Below are positions 7,371-16,663 of a stretch of 64,000 nucleotides of DNA, piece by piece (the stretch's first letter is position 1; each line of letters starts with the position of its first letter). The notes under the pieces are model-generated. The model saw only the letters and a program-made list of their open reading frames with translations. It did not search any database and was not told the origin of the DNA. The position numbers and the translations under genes were made by a program. This stretch comes from an uncultured Caulobacterales bacterium (GTDB lineage: Bacteria > Pseudomonadota > Alphaproteobacteria > Caulobacterales > Caulobacteraceae): the NCBI GenBank assembly GCA_903837135.1, contig CAILTK010000105.1, positions 1 through 64,000 on the forward strand. Reading direction: 5' to 3'.

Positions 7371-9419
7371 TCAGAGGGGCCGGAACCGGAGGAGGGCCGG
7401 ATCGGTGACGGCGGCGTGATCCGTTCGCGCCAGACCACAGAAGCGATGCGTCTGATCCTGCGCCGCGACGGTCAGATCGTACCATCCGGCGGTCTTCGCC
7501 AGATCGAACCGCCGCCGCCCCCGGCCGCCGGGCGGCGCGTGCAGCTTCAGCATCGCGCCGGTGTAGCCGTCCCGCACCGTCAGGCCGCGCCGTTCGACGC
7601 CGTGATTGACCGCCGTCAGGATCGCGTCCCCGGACCCGGTGCAGGTCATGACGAAGTCGAGCACGCCGTCGCCGAGGCCTTCGAACGCGCGCAGGAAGCC
7701 GGCCGGCCCGTGAACGATCAGGTGGTGCGAGTTCGAACGCGCGGTCCAGCGATCCGCCAGGGTCTTGCCCGCCTCGACCGTATAGCGGCGCGGAGGACGG
7801 TCCGGCTGGTTGCGATCGATGACGATGAAGGCCGCGCCGAGCCGGCCGTCGTTGCGGAAGACCACCTCCATCGCCCCGTCGGGGGCGGTGCGCGCATTCG
7901 CGGCGAGATCGTAGCCCAGGGGCCGTAGCGGGCGCGAACCGGCCTCCACCGGCGGCGCGGCGGCGTCCCGCTCCGCGACCGGCGCGGGCTTGCCGTCGAA
8001 CGAGGCCTTGAAGGCGCGAAAGCGGGCCTGGTCGGGCAGGGGCGCCTCGACCGGCGTCCGCGGAAGCCCCGGGGGGCGCCCGGGCTGACCCTGCTTGAAA
8101 TCGAAGGCGGAGGTCAGGTCGCCGCACACCGCCCGCCGCCAGGCGGAGATGTGGGGGCAGGCGACGCCGAACCGCCGCTCGATGAACCGGATGACCGAGG
8201 TGTGGTCGAACACCTCCGAGCAGACCCATCCGCCCCGGCTCCACGGGGACATCGCCAGCATGGGCACGCGCATGCCGAGGCCGTAGGGCTGGCCGGTGGC
8301 GGGGTGGCGCTCGTCGTCGACGGGAACGGTGCTGAGGCCCTGGTCCCGGGTCAGGGGCGGCGTCGGCGGCGGCACATGGTCGAAGAAGCCGTCGTTCTCG
8401 TCGTACATCACCAGGAAAACGGTCCTGCTCCATACCTCCGGATTGGTCGTCAGCGCATCGAGGACGCGGGCGATGTACGCGGCGCCATAGGCTGGCGGCC
8501 AGTTGGGGTGCTCGCAGAACAGCCGCGGCGGATAGATCCAGCTGACCTGCGCGAGCTCGCCCGCCGCCACGTCGGCCTTCAGCTGTTCGAGCCGGCGCGG
8601 CGCGACGCCCCGATCGTGCAGAGGATCGCCGGGCCGGGCGTCGCGGAAGGCGGCGAAGGCGAGGTGGGTGTTCATGCCGCCGTCGCTGTCGGTGTCGCTG
8701 GCGGCGTCCTCACCCTGGCGATAGGCGCGCCAGCTCACCCCCGCCTCCTGCAACAGCTCCGAATAGGTGCGCCAGGCGCGCCCGAACACCACGCCGTCAG
8801 GGCGCTGGGTGATGTCGACATTGGCCGTGACCGGGCCGCCGCCGCGGCCGTGGTGGTCGACCGACCCCGTGGTCAGGTACAGGCGGTTCGGGCAGGTCGG
8901 CCCCTGCAGCGAGGCGAAATAGCCGTCGCAGACCGTGAAGGCGTCGGCCAGGGCGTGGTGATAGGGGATGTCCTCGCGAGTCAGATAGCCCATGGTGAGG
9001 CCGCCCTTGGCCGCGACCCAGCCGTCGTATCGGCCTTGGTTCCAGGCCGCGTGCCCGGTACGCCAGCTGTGGTCCAGACTCCTCATGATCGGAAAGGTCG
9101 AGTTTTGGACGTCGAAGCGGAACGGCGCGACCACGCCGCCCTGGCCGTCGGGCTGGCGCCACACCGGCTGGCCGTCGGGCAGGACCGCCGGGTGGGGATC
9201 GGCGAACCCTCTGACCCCGGCCAGCGTCCCGAAGTAGTGATCGAACGAGCGGTTCTCCTGCATCAGGATGACGATGTGGTCGACATCCATCAGCGTGCCC
9301 GATCCCTTGCCGGCCGGGGTGGCCAGGGCGCGATCGAGCGCGCCGGCCATCAGGGCCGCGGTCGCCGCGGCGGGCGGTCCCGCCCGCAGGAGGGCGCGCC
9401 GGGTGTACTCGTGCGCCAT
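7371..9419 (-). CDS. Phosphocholine-specific phospholipase C, Tat-exported
   Basis: This is a 682-residue protein with a Tat signal (TRRALLRAG) followed by the alkaline-phosphatase-fold catalytic domain of the acid phosphatase/non-hemolytic phospholipase C family. The diagnostic VDHIVILMQENRSFDHYFG is at about residue 47, and VMYDENDGFFDHVPPP further on. Two C-terminal beta-rich domains (about 500-680) match the usual bacterial PLC tail. It should hydrolyse phosphatidylcholine or sphingomyelin head groups outside the cytoplasm. It starts 15 nt after the stop of a TonB-dependent receptor, itself behind FecR and sigma-factor genes, which suggests release and import of a lipid-derived product. 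Confidence 0.9.
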   Translation of the reverse strand: MAHEYTRRALLRAGPPAAATAALMAGALDRALATPAGKGSGTLMDVDHIVILMQENRSFDHYFGTLAGVRGFADPHPAVLPDGQPVWRQPDGQGGVVAPFRFDVQNSTFPIMRSLDHSWRTGHAAWNQGRYDGWVAAKGGLTMGYLTREDIPYHHALADAFTVCDGYFASLQGPTCPNRLYLTTGSVDHHGRGGGPVTANVDITQRPDGVVFGRAWRTYSELLQEAGVSWRAYRQGEDAASDTDSDGGMNTHLAFAAFRDARPGDPLHDRGVAPRRLEQLKADVAAGELAQVSWIYPPRLFCEHPNWPPAYGAAYIARVLDALTTNPEVWSRTVFLVMYDENDGFFDHVPPPTPPLTRDQGLSTVPVDDERHPATGQPYGLGMRVPMLAMSPWSRGGWVCSEVFDHTSVIRFIERRFGVACPHISAWRRAVCGDLTSAFDFKQGQPGRPPGLPRTPVEAPLPDQARFRAFKASFDGKPAPVAERDAAAPPVEAGSRPLRPLGYDLAANARTAPDGAMEVVFRNDGRLGAAFIVIDRNQPDRPPRRYTVEAGKTLADRWTARSNSHHLIVHGPAGFLRAFEGLGDGVLDFVMTCTGSGDAILTAVNHGVERRGLTVRDGYTGAMLKLHAPPGGRGRRRFDLAKTAGWYDLTVAAQDQTHRFCGLARTDHAAVTDPALLRFRPL

Positions 9420-9433
9420 GCGTTGGGTCCCGC

Positions 9434-12274
9434 TCAGTACTTGAAGGCGATATCGGCGAAATAGCTGCGGCCGGCGCCGACGCTGTTGTAGACGGCGCCC
9501 GTCGCCCCGGTGACCTGCTTCCAGTCATCGTTGGTCAGGTTCCGCGCTTCGAAGCTCAGCTTCAGCTGCGGGGTCAGGTGGACGCCGGCCTTGAAGTCGA
9601 CCTGGTTGTTGGAGCGGATCCAGATGTCGCCCGCCGCGGTCGCGCCGATCGTGGTCGTCAGCGACCGGCCGCGGGCGTGCCAGGTGACGTCGGCGTCGAA
9701 CGGTCCGATCGCGTAGCTGACGCCGAGGTTGCCGAGGATGCGCGGCTGGTTTCGCAGAGCGCCCAGCGTGCGCCGCGTCCCGTTGGTCAGCACCACGTCA
9801 TACCGGCCGTCGAGCAGGGATAGGTTGGCGTTGACGCCGAGGCCGGCGAGCAGGCCCGGCAGGAAGTCCAGCCGGCTGTCGACGAGGCTGGCTTCGAGAC
9901 CGTTCATCCGGCCCTTGCCGTTGTTGAACGGGACCTGTTCGGTCAGCACCACCTGCCCCGCACTGTTGAGCACCTGGGTCTGCTGGGTGAAGGTCTCGTG
10001 CTCCAGCACCTTGCGGAACAAGGCCAGCGAGGCGAAGCCGTTGTGGAAATAGTATTCCAGACTGAGGTCGTCGTTGGTGGAGATCCGCGGATTGGCGTTC
10101 GGATTGCTGCCGGAGACGACCGGATTGCCGTTGGTGTCCAGGGTCGTGGTCTGGCCGGCGGCGAAGTCGCTGAAGTCCGGCCGGGCGAGGGTCTTGGTGA
10201 AGGCTGCCCGCACTCTCAGATCGTGCAGTATGTCGTAGCTGGCCTGGAGGTTGGGCAGCACATTGCCGTAGTTGCGGCTGTGGTTGTCGGGGACGTTCAC
10301 ACCCTTGACGACGGCGCCGGTCTCGTCGGTGAACTGGGTGTCCTCGTAGCGTACGCCGGCCAAGAGCCGGTAGTTGTCGCCGGCGAAGTAGAGCGCGGCG
10401 TAGGCGGCGGAGACGTCCTCCACCAGATGATAGTCGGTGGTCGCCTCGTTGCTGTAGGTAACGATCCCGTTCGTGCGAATGTAGCTCCAGAACGCGTTCC
10501 AGTTCATCTTCACCGCTTGGTTCGCGGCCATGGTCGCGCCCGGATCGGCCACCTGGGACAGGAGCAGGGTCGACCCCTTGGGGAGCAGATAGTTGGACTG
10601 GGTCTGGGTGTAGTCGCGATCCAGCCGGGTCCAGGCGGCGCCGACCGACAGGCCGAGCCCCCGCGCCGTGGCGAAGGTGTTGTAGTTGTAGTCCGCGCGC
10701 AGCGCGTAGACCTTGTCGTTGAGGAACTGGCCGCGGTCGTAGCTGGCCGTGCTGTTGCGGTTCACCCAGGCGGCGGCGTTGTCGTAGAGCGCGGGATTGG
10801 CGAAGGTGACGGTCGGAAGGGCGCCGTTGAGGTCGTAGCGCCCCGACAGCCCGGCCAGATCGAAGGTCTCCGGGTAGAGGGTGGTGATGTCGTTGGTGAA
10901 GTCGGTGTAGTTGCCCCGCAGGGTGATCACCCCCTTGGCGCCGAGGCGATAGTCGACGCCGCCGCCGACCACCTTGGCCTTCCGGCTGATGTCGTAGTCA
11001 TACTCCTTGGTATAGGCGGTCGCCCCGGTGAAGTTCGCCTCGCCGTCGCTGAACCCGGTGGTCTTCGCGGCGGAAATGTTCGTTCCGACCCGCTGCAGAT
11101 AGAGCCTTTGCTGGTCGTCGAAGTAGTTGAACGACAGAAAGGAATAGAGCTTGTCGGTGATGTGCGCCTCCAGCTTGCCGTAGAGGGCGGTCGTGTCGAT
11201 CTGTTTGTCGTAGGCGCTGTCGGAATAGACGTTGGCGTTGACGAGGTCGGCGCCGCCCACCTGGCTATAGGTGTCGACGCCGCCGTAGACGTCGCTGTTG
11301 CGGGTGCGCTGATAATTGAAGCCCAGCACGACGCCGAAGGCATGGTCTTCACCGAACGTGGTCTTGCCGACGCCGTAGATCCGTCCCGACGGCCCGGAGT
11401 CCTCATGGCTGTTCTGATCGTAGGCGCCGATCTGGCTGCCGAGGGAGATGTAGGGGGCGCCGCCGCCGTCGAAGGCGCGCAGGGTACGCATGGAGATGTG
11501 GCCGCCGATGGAGTTGGCGTCCTGGTCCGGCGTCACCGTCTTGTAGACGCTGGCCTCGTTGATGATGGCGGACGGAAAGACGCCGATCTGATGGCCGCGG
11601 TTGTTCTGGCTGCTGAACCAGATCGGATTGCCGTCGATGTCGACGCTGTTGTAGCGGGAGTCGAAGCCGCGGATGGTGACATAGCCGGCGTTGCTGGTGC
11701 CATAGAAGCGGTCGGCGCTGACGCCAGGTATCCGATCGAGCGCCTCGGCCAGATTGGTGTCGACGGTCTTTTCGAGATCGCGGGCGGTGACCGAGTCGAC
11801 GATGCCGAGGGCGTCGTGCTTGATCTGCCCGCGGGGTCGGTCCACCGAGGTCTGCCCGGTCACCACCACGGTCTCGATCGCCTCCGGGGACGGCGGCGGG
11901 GTCGGGTCGACCGCCGGCGCGCGGACGGGCGAGGGCGCGGCCGACGCCGGCCCCTGGCGGGTGATGATGATCGAGCCGGACGCCGCCGCGCGGTGCTCCA
12001 GCCCCGTCCCCGCCAGCAACCGGTCGAGCGCGCCATCCAGGGTGAAGTCCCCCACCACCGCGGCCGAGCGCAGCCCGCGGGCGAGGTCGGCGGAGAACAG
12101 GATCTCGCGCCGGCTCTGCTGGCCGACCTCGGTCAGCGCCTTGGAGAGATCCTGCCCTGCAATATTGAAATGGGTCTTAGGCGACGTCTGCGCCCAGGCC
12201 GACGGACTTGTCGCGCAAATGGCGGCCACACCGAAAAACAAATTAGAATAAAAGCACGAATTAGGCCTACGCAT
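9434..12274 (-). CDS. TonB-dependent receptor with N-terminal STN signalling domain
   Basis: This 946-residue outer-membrane protein starts with a signal peptide (cleaved after SAWAQ), then an STN (secretin/TonB short N-terminal) domain at about 33-105, a Pro-rich linker, a plug domain from about 140 (TVVVTGQ TonB box, RIPGVSADRFYG, TIRGFDSRYN) and a 22-strand barrel ending in an aromatic terminus (ADIAFKY). STN domains pass the ligand-bound signal to a FecR anti-sigma factor; the FecR and ECF sigma genes lie directly upstream. The substrate is unknown; the adjacent phospholipase C suggests a phospholipid-derived ligand. The barrel is of the long Caulobacter type. Confidence 0.93.
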   Translation of the reverse strand: MRRPNSCFYSNLFFGVAAICATSPSAWAQTSPKTHFNIAGQDLSKALTEVGQQSRREILFSADLARGLRSAAVVGDFTLDGALDRLLAGTGLEHRAAASGSIIITRQGPASAAPSPVRAPAVDPTPPPSPEAIETVVVTGQTSVDRPRGQIKHDALGIVDSVTARDLEKTVDTNLAEALDRIPGVSADRFYGTSNAGYVTIRGFDSRYNSVDIDGNPIWFSSQNNRGHQIGVFPSAIINEASVYKTVTPDQDANSIGGHISMRTLRAFDGGGAPYISLGSQIGAYDQNSHEDSGPSGRIYGVGKTTFGEDHAFGVVLGFNYQRTRNSDVYGGVDTYSQVGGADLVNANVYSDSAYDKQIDTTALYGKLEAHITDKLYSFLSFNYFDDQQRLYLQRVGTNISAAKTTGFSDGEANFTGATAYTKEYDYDISRKAKVVGGGVDYRLGAKGVITLRGNYTDFTNDITTLYPETFDLAGLSGRYDLNGALPTVTFANPALYDNAAAWVNRNSTASYDRGQFLNDKVYALRADYNYNTFATARGLGLSVGAAWTRLDRDYTQTQSNYLLPKGSTLLLSQVADPGATMAANQAVKMNWNAFWSYIRTNGIVTYSNEATTDYHLVEDVSAAYAALYFAGDNYRLLAGVRYEDTQFTDETGAVVKGVNVPDNHSRNYGNVLPNLQASYDILHDLRVRAAFTKTLARPDFSDFAAGQTTTLDTNGNPVVSGSNPNANPRISTNDDLSLEYYFHNGFASLALFRKVLEHETFTQQTQVLNSAGQVVLTEQVPFNNGKGRMNGLEASLVDSRLDFLPGLLAGLGVNANLSLLDGRYDVVLTNGTRRTLGALRNQPRILGNLGVSYAIGPFDADVTWHARGRSLTTTIGATAAGDIWIRSNNQVDFKAGVHLTPQLKLSFEARNLTNDDWKQVTGATGAVYNSVGAGRSYFADIAFKY

Positions 12275-12369
12275 ATCATCGCCCCCGGCGGATTTATCGG
12301 CTGGTAAGCCGCGTCAATGCCAGGAACGTGACGAGCGTTGTCCGCCACATCGGGAAGGATGTGAAATTT

Positions 12370-13455
12370 TTAATACGATCTTCTGGCGATGAGGATCGGC
12401 GCTCCGGCCTCATCATACGTCACGGCCAGGGGAAAGATCTCCGCCATGGTCTGAGCGAAGCGCTCGGGCTGGCCGGTCTTGAAGACGCCGGTCACCCGCA
12501 GGCTCCGCAGGGCGGCGTCCCGGATCACGATCGGCCGCACGGTATAGCGGTTGAGTTCGTTCACGGCGTCGGCCAGACGCGCGTCGTCGAAGACCAGCAC
12601 GCCGTCCTTCCAGCTGTCCACCCGGCCGACGTCGCCGCGCCTGACCCGCATGGGCGCGCCCGGCCCGGTCTCCAGCACCTCGCCCGGCCCGAGCAGCATG
12701 GCGGCGCCCGCTGCCGGTCTGCCGGCGGCGGGGTCGAGCTGCGCCACCCGGATCCGCCCCTCGATCAGCGCCACCTTGATCCGCCGGCGGTCCAGGCGCA
12801 CGTCGAACAGGGTGCCGACGGCGGTGATGCGGCGGTCGCCGGCATAGGCCTGGAACGGGGTCGGACGATGCTTGGCCACCTCGAACAGGGCCTGGCCCTT
12901 GAGCAGGCGCACCCCCCGCTCCGCAGGGGTGTAGTCGACCTGAAGCGCGCTGTCGGTGTCGAGCGTCGCCACCGACCCGTCGGGAAGGCTGACCGTCGCC
13001 CGCTCGCCCACGGCGGTGCGATAGAGCTGGTGCTCCACCGAGGCCGACGTCGCCCCGTCCTCGGCGGCGGAGACGGCGCGCGACGGCCGCCCCGCCAGGT
13101 AGGCCCCGTAGCCGCCCACCGCCGCGGTGACCGCGAGCAGGGCCGCGAACGCCGCGGCGGGCCGCAGCAGGGCCGCGCGGGAGGGGTCGCGCCGCGCCGA
13201 CAGCGCCCGCTGTCGCAAGGCCAGGATCTCTGGCTCGGCCGCGTGGGCTTCCACGAGATCCAGGGCGGCGGCGGCGCGCGCATAGGCGGCCGGCCGAAGC
13301 GGATCCCCGTCGAGCCAGGCGCGAAAGGCGAGCCGAAGCTCTGGCGGCATGGAGGCTTCCTCCCCCAGCAGCGCCCATCGCACCGCTTCCTCCCGCGCCG
13401 ACGGCGCGGGCCGGGTTGGTCCAAAGCCCCTGAAGATGCCGGTCGCGCGCCTCAT
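12370..13455 (-). CDS. FecR family anti-sigma factor
   Basis: The protein has 361 residues. The N-terminal cytoplasmic part holds the DUF4880-like helix region (EEAVRWALLGEEASMPPELR...), followed by one transmembrane helix at about 97-117 and a periplasmic FecR domain (GERATVSLPDGSVATLDTDS, then GQALFEVAKHRPTPF). A C-terminal segment resembles the STN/secretin fold (RVTGVFKTGQPERFAQTMAEIFPLAV). It overlaps the preceding sigma gene by 4 nt (ATGA) and lies 95 nt before the TonB receptor. Its role is to hold the sigma factor until the receptor signals. Confidence 0.93.
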   Translation of the reverse strand: MRRATGIFRGFGPTRPAPSAREEAVRWALLGEEASMPPELRLAFRAWLDGDPLRPAAYARAAAALDLVEAHAAEPEILALRQRALSARRDPSRAALLRPAAAFAALLAVTAAVGGYGAYLAGRPSRAVSAAEDGATSASVEHQLYRTAVGERATVSLPDGSVATLDTDSALQVDYTPAERGVRLLKGQALFEVAKHRPTPFQAYAGDRRITAVGTLFDVRLDRRRIKVALIEGRIRVAQLDPAAGRPAAGAAMLLGPGEVLETGPGAPMRVRRGDVGRVDSWKDGVLVFDDARLADAVNELNRYTVRPIVIRDAALRSLRVTGVFKTGQPERFAQTMAEIFPLAVTYDEAGAPILIARRSY

Positions 13456-13979
13456 GGCGGGCTCATCCGGTCGGTCAGGTGCAGGGCGGCCTTGAGGACG
13501 TGCTTCTCCACCGCGCTGACCGAAATGCCGATCCGCTTGGCGATCTCGGCGTGCTTCAGGTGCTCGAGCCGCGCCAGGACGAAGATGTCGCGGGTGCGCT
13601 CGGGAAGTTCGTTGAGGCTCTTCAGCAGCAGGGACAGGGCCTCGCGGCCTTCCAGCACGCGCTCGGGCGAGAAGTCGTGCGGCGCGTGCAGGCCGTCGTC
13701 GTAGAGGTCGTGGGCCTGGGCGCGACGCGTCACGGCGCGGCGAAAATGATCGGTGGCGACGTTGGCGGCGGTCTCGAACAGATAGGCGTCCAGTTTCTCG
13801 ATCTCGGCCACGCCCGCCCGCTGGGCCAGCTTGGCGAACACCTCCTGCACCGCGTCCTCGGCGTCCAGACCCTGGAGCCGGCGGCGCTCGAAATAGCGGC
13901 GCAGGACCGGGCGATAGCGCCGGGACATCTCCTCCAGCGCCACGCGATCCCGCTGCGCCCGTCTGGCGGCGTCGGTCAT
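13452..13979 (-). CDS. ECF RNA polymerase sigma factor (FecI-like)
   Basis: This 175-residue sigma-70 family protein has region 2 at about 15-80 (DAEDAVQEVFAKLAQRA, then KLDAYLFETAANVATDHFRR) and region 4 at about 110-165 (LPERTRDIFVLARLEHLKHAEIAKRIGISVSAVEKH). I start it at the ATG at 13979 (TDAARRA...), which fits family length; an in-frame start at 14069 would add 30 residues of low-complexity sequence. No good ribosome site decides it. Its stop overlaps the FecR start. It is probably switched on by the downstream receptor and drives the receptor-phospholipase genes. Confidence 0.9.
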   Translation of the reverse strand: MTDAARRAQRDRVALEEMSRRYRPVLRRYFERRRLQGLDAEDAVQEVFAKLAQRAGVAEIEKLDAYLFETAANVATDHFRRAVTRRAQAHDLYDDGLHAPHDFSPERVLEGREALSLLLKSLNELPERTRDIFVLARLEHLKHAEIAKRIGISVSAVEKHVLKAALHLTDRMSPP

Positions 13980-14104
13980 CGGGGGCGACGCGGTTGGGTC
14001 AAGGCGAGGGGATCCATGGCGAAGGCAGGTCGTCTTGGTCAGGGACGCAGGCCGCGCCAAAAACCACACTTCTTTGTCGGTGATGCGAGCGCCGGCGCTC
14101 CGCT

Positions 14105-15241
14105 CTACCTGTCCCCCTCCGCCAGCGGCAGGCGGACGACGAAACGGCTGCCGTGGCTGAGGCCGGCGCTTTCGACGGTGATGTCGCCGCCGTGCAGTTC
14201 GACCAGCTGTTTGACGAGCGCAAGGCCGATGCCGAGGCCGTCGTGGGCCTGGCTGCCGTCGCGGACCTGGGTGAAGATCTCGAACACCTTGGCCTGCATG
14301 TCGGGGGAGATGCCGACGCCGTTGTCGGATACGGCGATCTCCACCGCGTCGTCGTCCGTTGACACCGACAGGGCGATCCGGCCGCCGGGCGGGGTGTATT
14401 TGGCGGCGTTGTTGAGCAGGTTGCTGATCACCTGGGCCAGCCGGGTGTGGTCGGCGTGCAGCACCAGGGGCGGGATCTCCGCATCGACCACCAGGGTGTG
14501 ACCGCGCGCGTCGATGTGCAGCTGGCTGCCCTCGATCGCCGAGCTGAGGATGGTCGAAAGCGCGATCGGCTCCTTCTTCAGCGACACCTTGCCCTGACCG
14601 ATGCGGGAGATGTCGAGCAGGTCCTCGATCAGCCGCGAGAGGTGGAACACCTGCCGCGCCATGCCTTCGCGAATGGTCTCGGCCCGGTCGGGGTCACGGT
14701 GCCGCTTGAGCAGTTCGACCCCAGCGCCCAGGGCCATGACCGGGTTGCGCAGTTCATGGCCGAGGATGGCGATGAAGTCGCTCTTGCGGCGATCGACCGC
14801 CTTCAGGGTCTCGGCGTAGGCTTCGAGCTCGTCGCGCTGGGCCGCGAGCTGCTGGCGCTGCTGATACAGGTCGAAGAAGACGTTGGCCTTGCTGCGCAGG
14901 ATGTCGGGCTCGATCGGCTTCTCGATGAAATCCACGGCGCCAGCCTCATAGCCGCGGAAGCGTCGCCGGCTGTCGGCGGTGCCGGCGGTGAGGAAGATGA
15001 TCGGGATGTGGCGCGCGCGCTCGTTGCCGCGCATGAACTCCGCCAGCTGAAAGCCGTCCATCCCCGGCATCTGCACGTCGAGCAAGGCCAGGGCGACCTC
15101 GTGCTTGAGCAGGATCTCGAGCGCGTCCTCGCCGGAGCGGGCCTTCAGAAACACCAGCCCGTCGCGCCGCAGCAGCCCCTCGAGCGACAGCAGGTTCTCC
15201 TCGAGATCGTCGACGATGAGGAAGTTGACCGGGGCCGTCAT
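14105..15241 (-). CDS. Receiver-histidine kinase (response regulator fused to HisKA/HATPase)
   Basis: This 378-residue soluble protein has an N-terminal receiver domain (about 5-120; LIVDD, phospho-acceptor Asp in LALLDVQMPGMDG, Lys in IEKPIEP), a coiled-coil linker (about 125-150), a HisKA domain with the phospho-His in ILGHELRNP, and an HATPase_c domain (NLLNNAAKYTPPGG, DNGVGIS, GLGIGLALVKQ). The ATG at 15241 overlaps the CheB stop by 4 nt. It is the last gene of the minus-strand kinase-CheR-CheB block and probably both receives and sends phosphate within it. Confidence 0.92.
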   Translation of the reverse strand: MTAPVNFLIVDDLEENLLSLEGLLRRDGLVFLKARSGEDALEILLKHEVALALLDVQMPGMDGFQLAEFMRGNERARHIPIIFLTAGTADSRRRFRGYEAGAVDFIEKPIEPDILRSKANVFFDLYQQRQQLAAQRDELEAYAETLKAVDRRKSDFIAILGHELRNPVMALGAGVELLKRHRDPDRAETIREGMARQVFHLSRLIEDLLDISRIGQGKVSLKKEPIALSTILSSAIEGSQLHIDARGHTLVVDAEIPPLVLHADHTRLAQVISNLLNNAAKYTPPGGRIALSVSTDDDAVEIAVSDNGVGISPDMQAKVFEIFTQVRDGSQAHDGLGIGLALVKQLVELHGGDITVESAGLSHGSRFVVRLPLAEGDR

Positions 15242-15822
15242 CCTGTCCCTCTCCCTCCAAGCTTCAACAGGCATTCACCGATCGCCGCCAGCGGCATGGC
15301 CCGCGCGCCGACGCAGCGCGCCAGGGCGGCCGCGGGCATGGCCGGCGCGTAGGCTTCCGCGGCCGCCTGCACAAGGGCCAGCCCTCCGGCGGCCTCGATC
15401 GCCCGCAGGCCCTCCGCGCCGTCTTCATTGGCGCCGGTGAGCACCACGCCGGCGAGGGCGGGACCGTAGGCGTCGGCGGCGCTCTCGAACAGCACGTCGA
15501 TGGCGGGCCGCGCGTGCAGCACCGGCAGGTCCGACGACAGAGAGACGGTGCGATCCGCCTCGACCAGCAGATGATAGTCCGACGGCGCGAAGTACACGGT
15601 TCCGGGTTGGATCGGCTCCTTGTCTTCGGCCTCCTTCACCACCAGCCTGGACTTCGCCTGGAACAACGGCACCAGGGCGTTGGTGCGGTCGGCGGGGACG
15701 TGCACCACCACAAGCACGGGAAGGGCATAGTCGGCGGGCAGCATCGGCAGCAGGTGCGACAGGGCCTGCACGGCGCCGGCCGACGCGCCGATGACGATGG
15801 CTTCGATCGGCGTTCCGGTCAT
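15238..15822 (-). CDS. CheB-type methylesterase domain, stand-alone
   Basis: The 194-residue protein is only the catalytic CheB methylesterase domain, without the receiver domain of chemotaxis CheB. Ser in GASAGAVQ, His in VVHVPADRTN and Asp in LTGANEDGAEG form the expected triad region. It overlaps CheR upstream and the receiver-kinase downstream by 4 nt each (ATGA), so all three are translationally coupled. In such non-motility clusters, paired CheB and CheR probably act on a non-canonical partner, possibly the divergent soluble methyl-accepting protein; this is an inference. Confidence 0.9.
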   Translation of the reverse strand: MTGTPIEAIVIGASAGAVQALSHLLPMLPADYALPVLVVVHVPADRTNALVPLFQAKSRLVVKEAEDKEPIQPGTVYFAPSDYHLLVEADRTVSLSSDLPVLHARPAIDVLFESAADAYGPALAGVVLTGANEDGAEGLRAIEAAGGLALVQAAAEAYAPAMPAAALARCVGARAMPLAAIGECLLKLGGRGTG

Positions 15823-16646
15823 GTCCCGCGCCGCTGATAGATCTTCTCCTCGCGGACGAAGTCGGTGAAGGAGTCGGCCTCCGACGAAAAGCGGATGCTC
15901 TCCTTGGAGCCAAGGCCCAGGAAGCCGTTGCGCACGAGGGAGTCCCGGAACAGGCCGATGGCGCGATCCTGAATCGCCTTGTCGAAGTAGATCATCACAT
16001 TGCGGCAGGAGATCAGCTGCATCTCGCCGAACACCGAGTCGGTGACCAGGCTGTGGTCGGAAAACACCACCCGGCTGCGCAGGGACTTGTCGAACACGGC
16101 GCGGCCATAGGCGGCGGTGTAATAGTCCGACAGCGAGGACTTGCCGCCGGACTTCTGGTGGTTCTCGGTGAAGGTCTTGATCCGGTCGAGGGCGTAGACC
16201 CCGCTCGCGGCCGCCTCGAGCGCCTGCGGGTTGATGTCGGTGGCGTAGAACAGGGTCCGCCGCTCGAGCCCCTCCTCGCGGAACAGGATCACCATCGAAT
16301 AGAGCTCCTCGCCGCTGCTGCAGCCGGCGATCCACACCTTGAGCGACGGGTAGGTGTGTAGGATCGGCGCCACCTTCTCGCGGATCGCCCGGTAGTAGCT
16401 CGGGTCGCGGAACATCTCGCTGACCTGGACGGTGAGGTAGTCGAGGAGGCGCGGCAGCATGTCGGCGTCGTGCAGCAGGCTGTCCTGCAGGGCGGAGAAG
16501 CTGCGAAAGCCCAGCTGTTGGCGCGCCTGCTTCAGCCGCCGCTTGATCGACGCGCGGGCGTAATTCCGGAAGTCGTAGTGATAGCGTTGATACAGCGCCT
16601 CCAGCAGCAGCTGGATCTCGATATCCTCGGTACTCTCGCTACCCAT
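15819..16646 (-). CDS. CheR-type protein-glutamate methyltransferase
   Basis: The protein has 275 residues. An N-terminal CheR helical domain (YQRYHYDFRNYARASIKRRL) is followed by the SAM-binding domain (KVWIAGCSSGEELYSMVILF, FYATDINPQALEAA, ISCRNVMIYFD). The start is placed at ATG 16646 (GSESTEDIEIQ), 17 nt downstream of the hybrid kinase stop; a reading frame remains open far upstream but merely shadows the kinase gene. It methylates glutamates using SAM, with CheB as the presumed opposing enzyme. Confidence 0.9.
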   Translation of the reverse strand: MGSESTEDIEIQLLLEALYQRYHYDFRNYARASIKRRLKQARQQLGFRSFSALQDSLLHDADMLPRLLDYLTVQVSEMFRDPSYYRAIREKVAPILHTYPSLKVWIAGCSSGEELYSMVILFREEGLERRTLFYATDINPQALEAAASGVYALDRIKTFTENHQKSGGKSSLSDYYTAAYGRAVFDKSLRSRVVFSDHSLVTDSVFGEMQLISCRNVMIYFDKAIQDRAIGLFRDSLVRNGFLGLGSKESIRFSSEADSFTDFVREEKIYQRRGT

Positions 16647-16663
16647 CACTTTGAAGCCGTCAT

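Noticed and set aside
9998-12307. 769-aa open frame on the plus strand opposite the TonB receptor
   Set aside because: High GC keeps antisense frames open. The protein is Gly/Val/Asp-rich low-complexity sequence with no domain, whereas the minus strand shows clear STN, plug and barrel motifs.
15238-16646. CheB-CheR fusion protein
   Set aside because: CheR stops at 15819 and CheB starts at 15822 in a different frame with an ATGA overlap, so these are two coupled genes, not one fusion.
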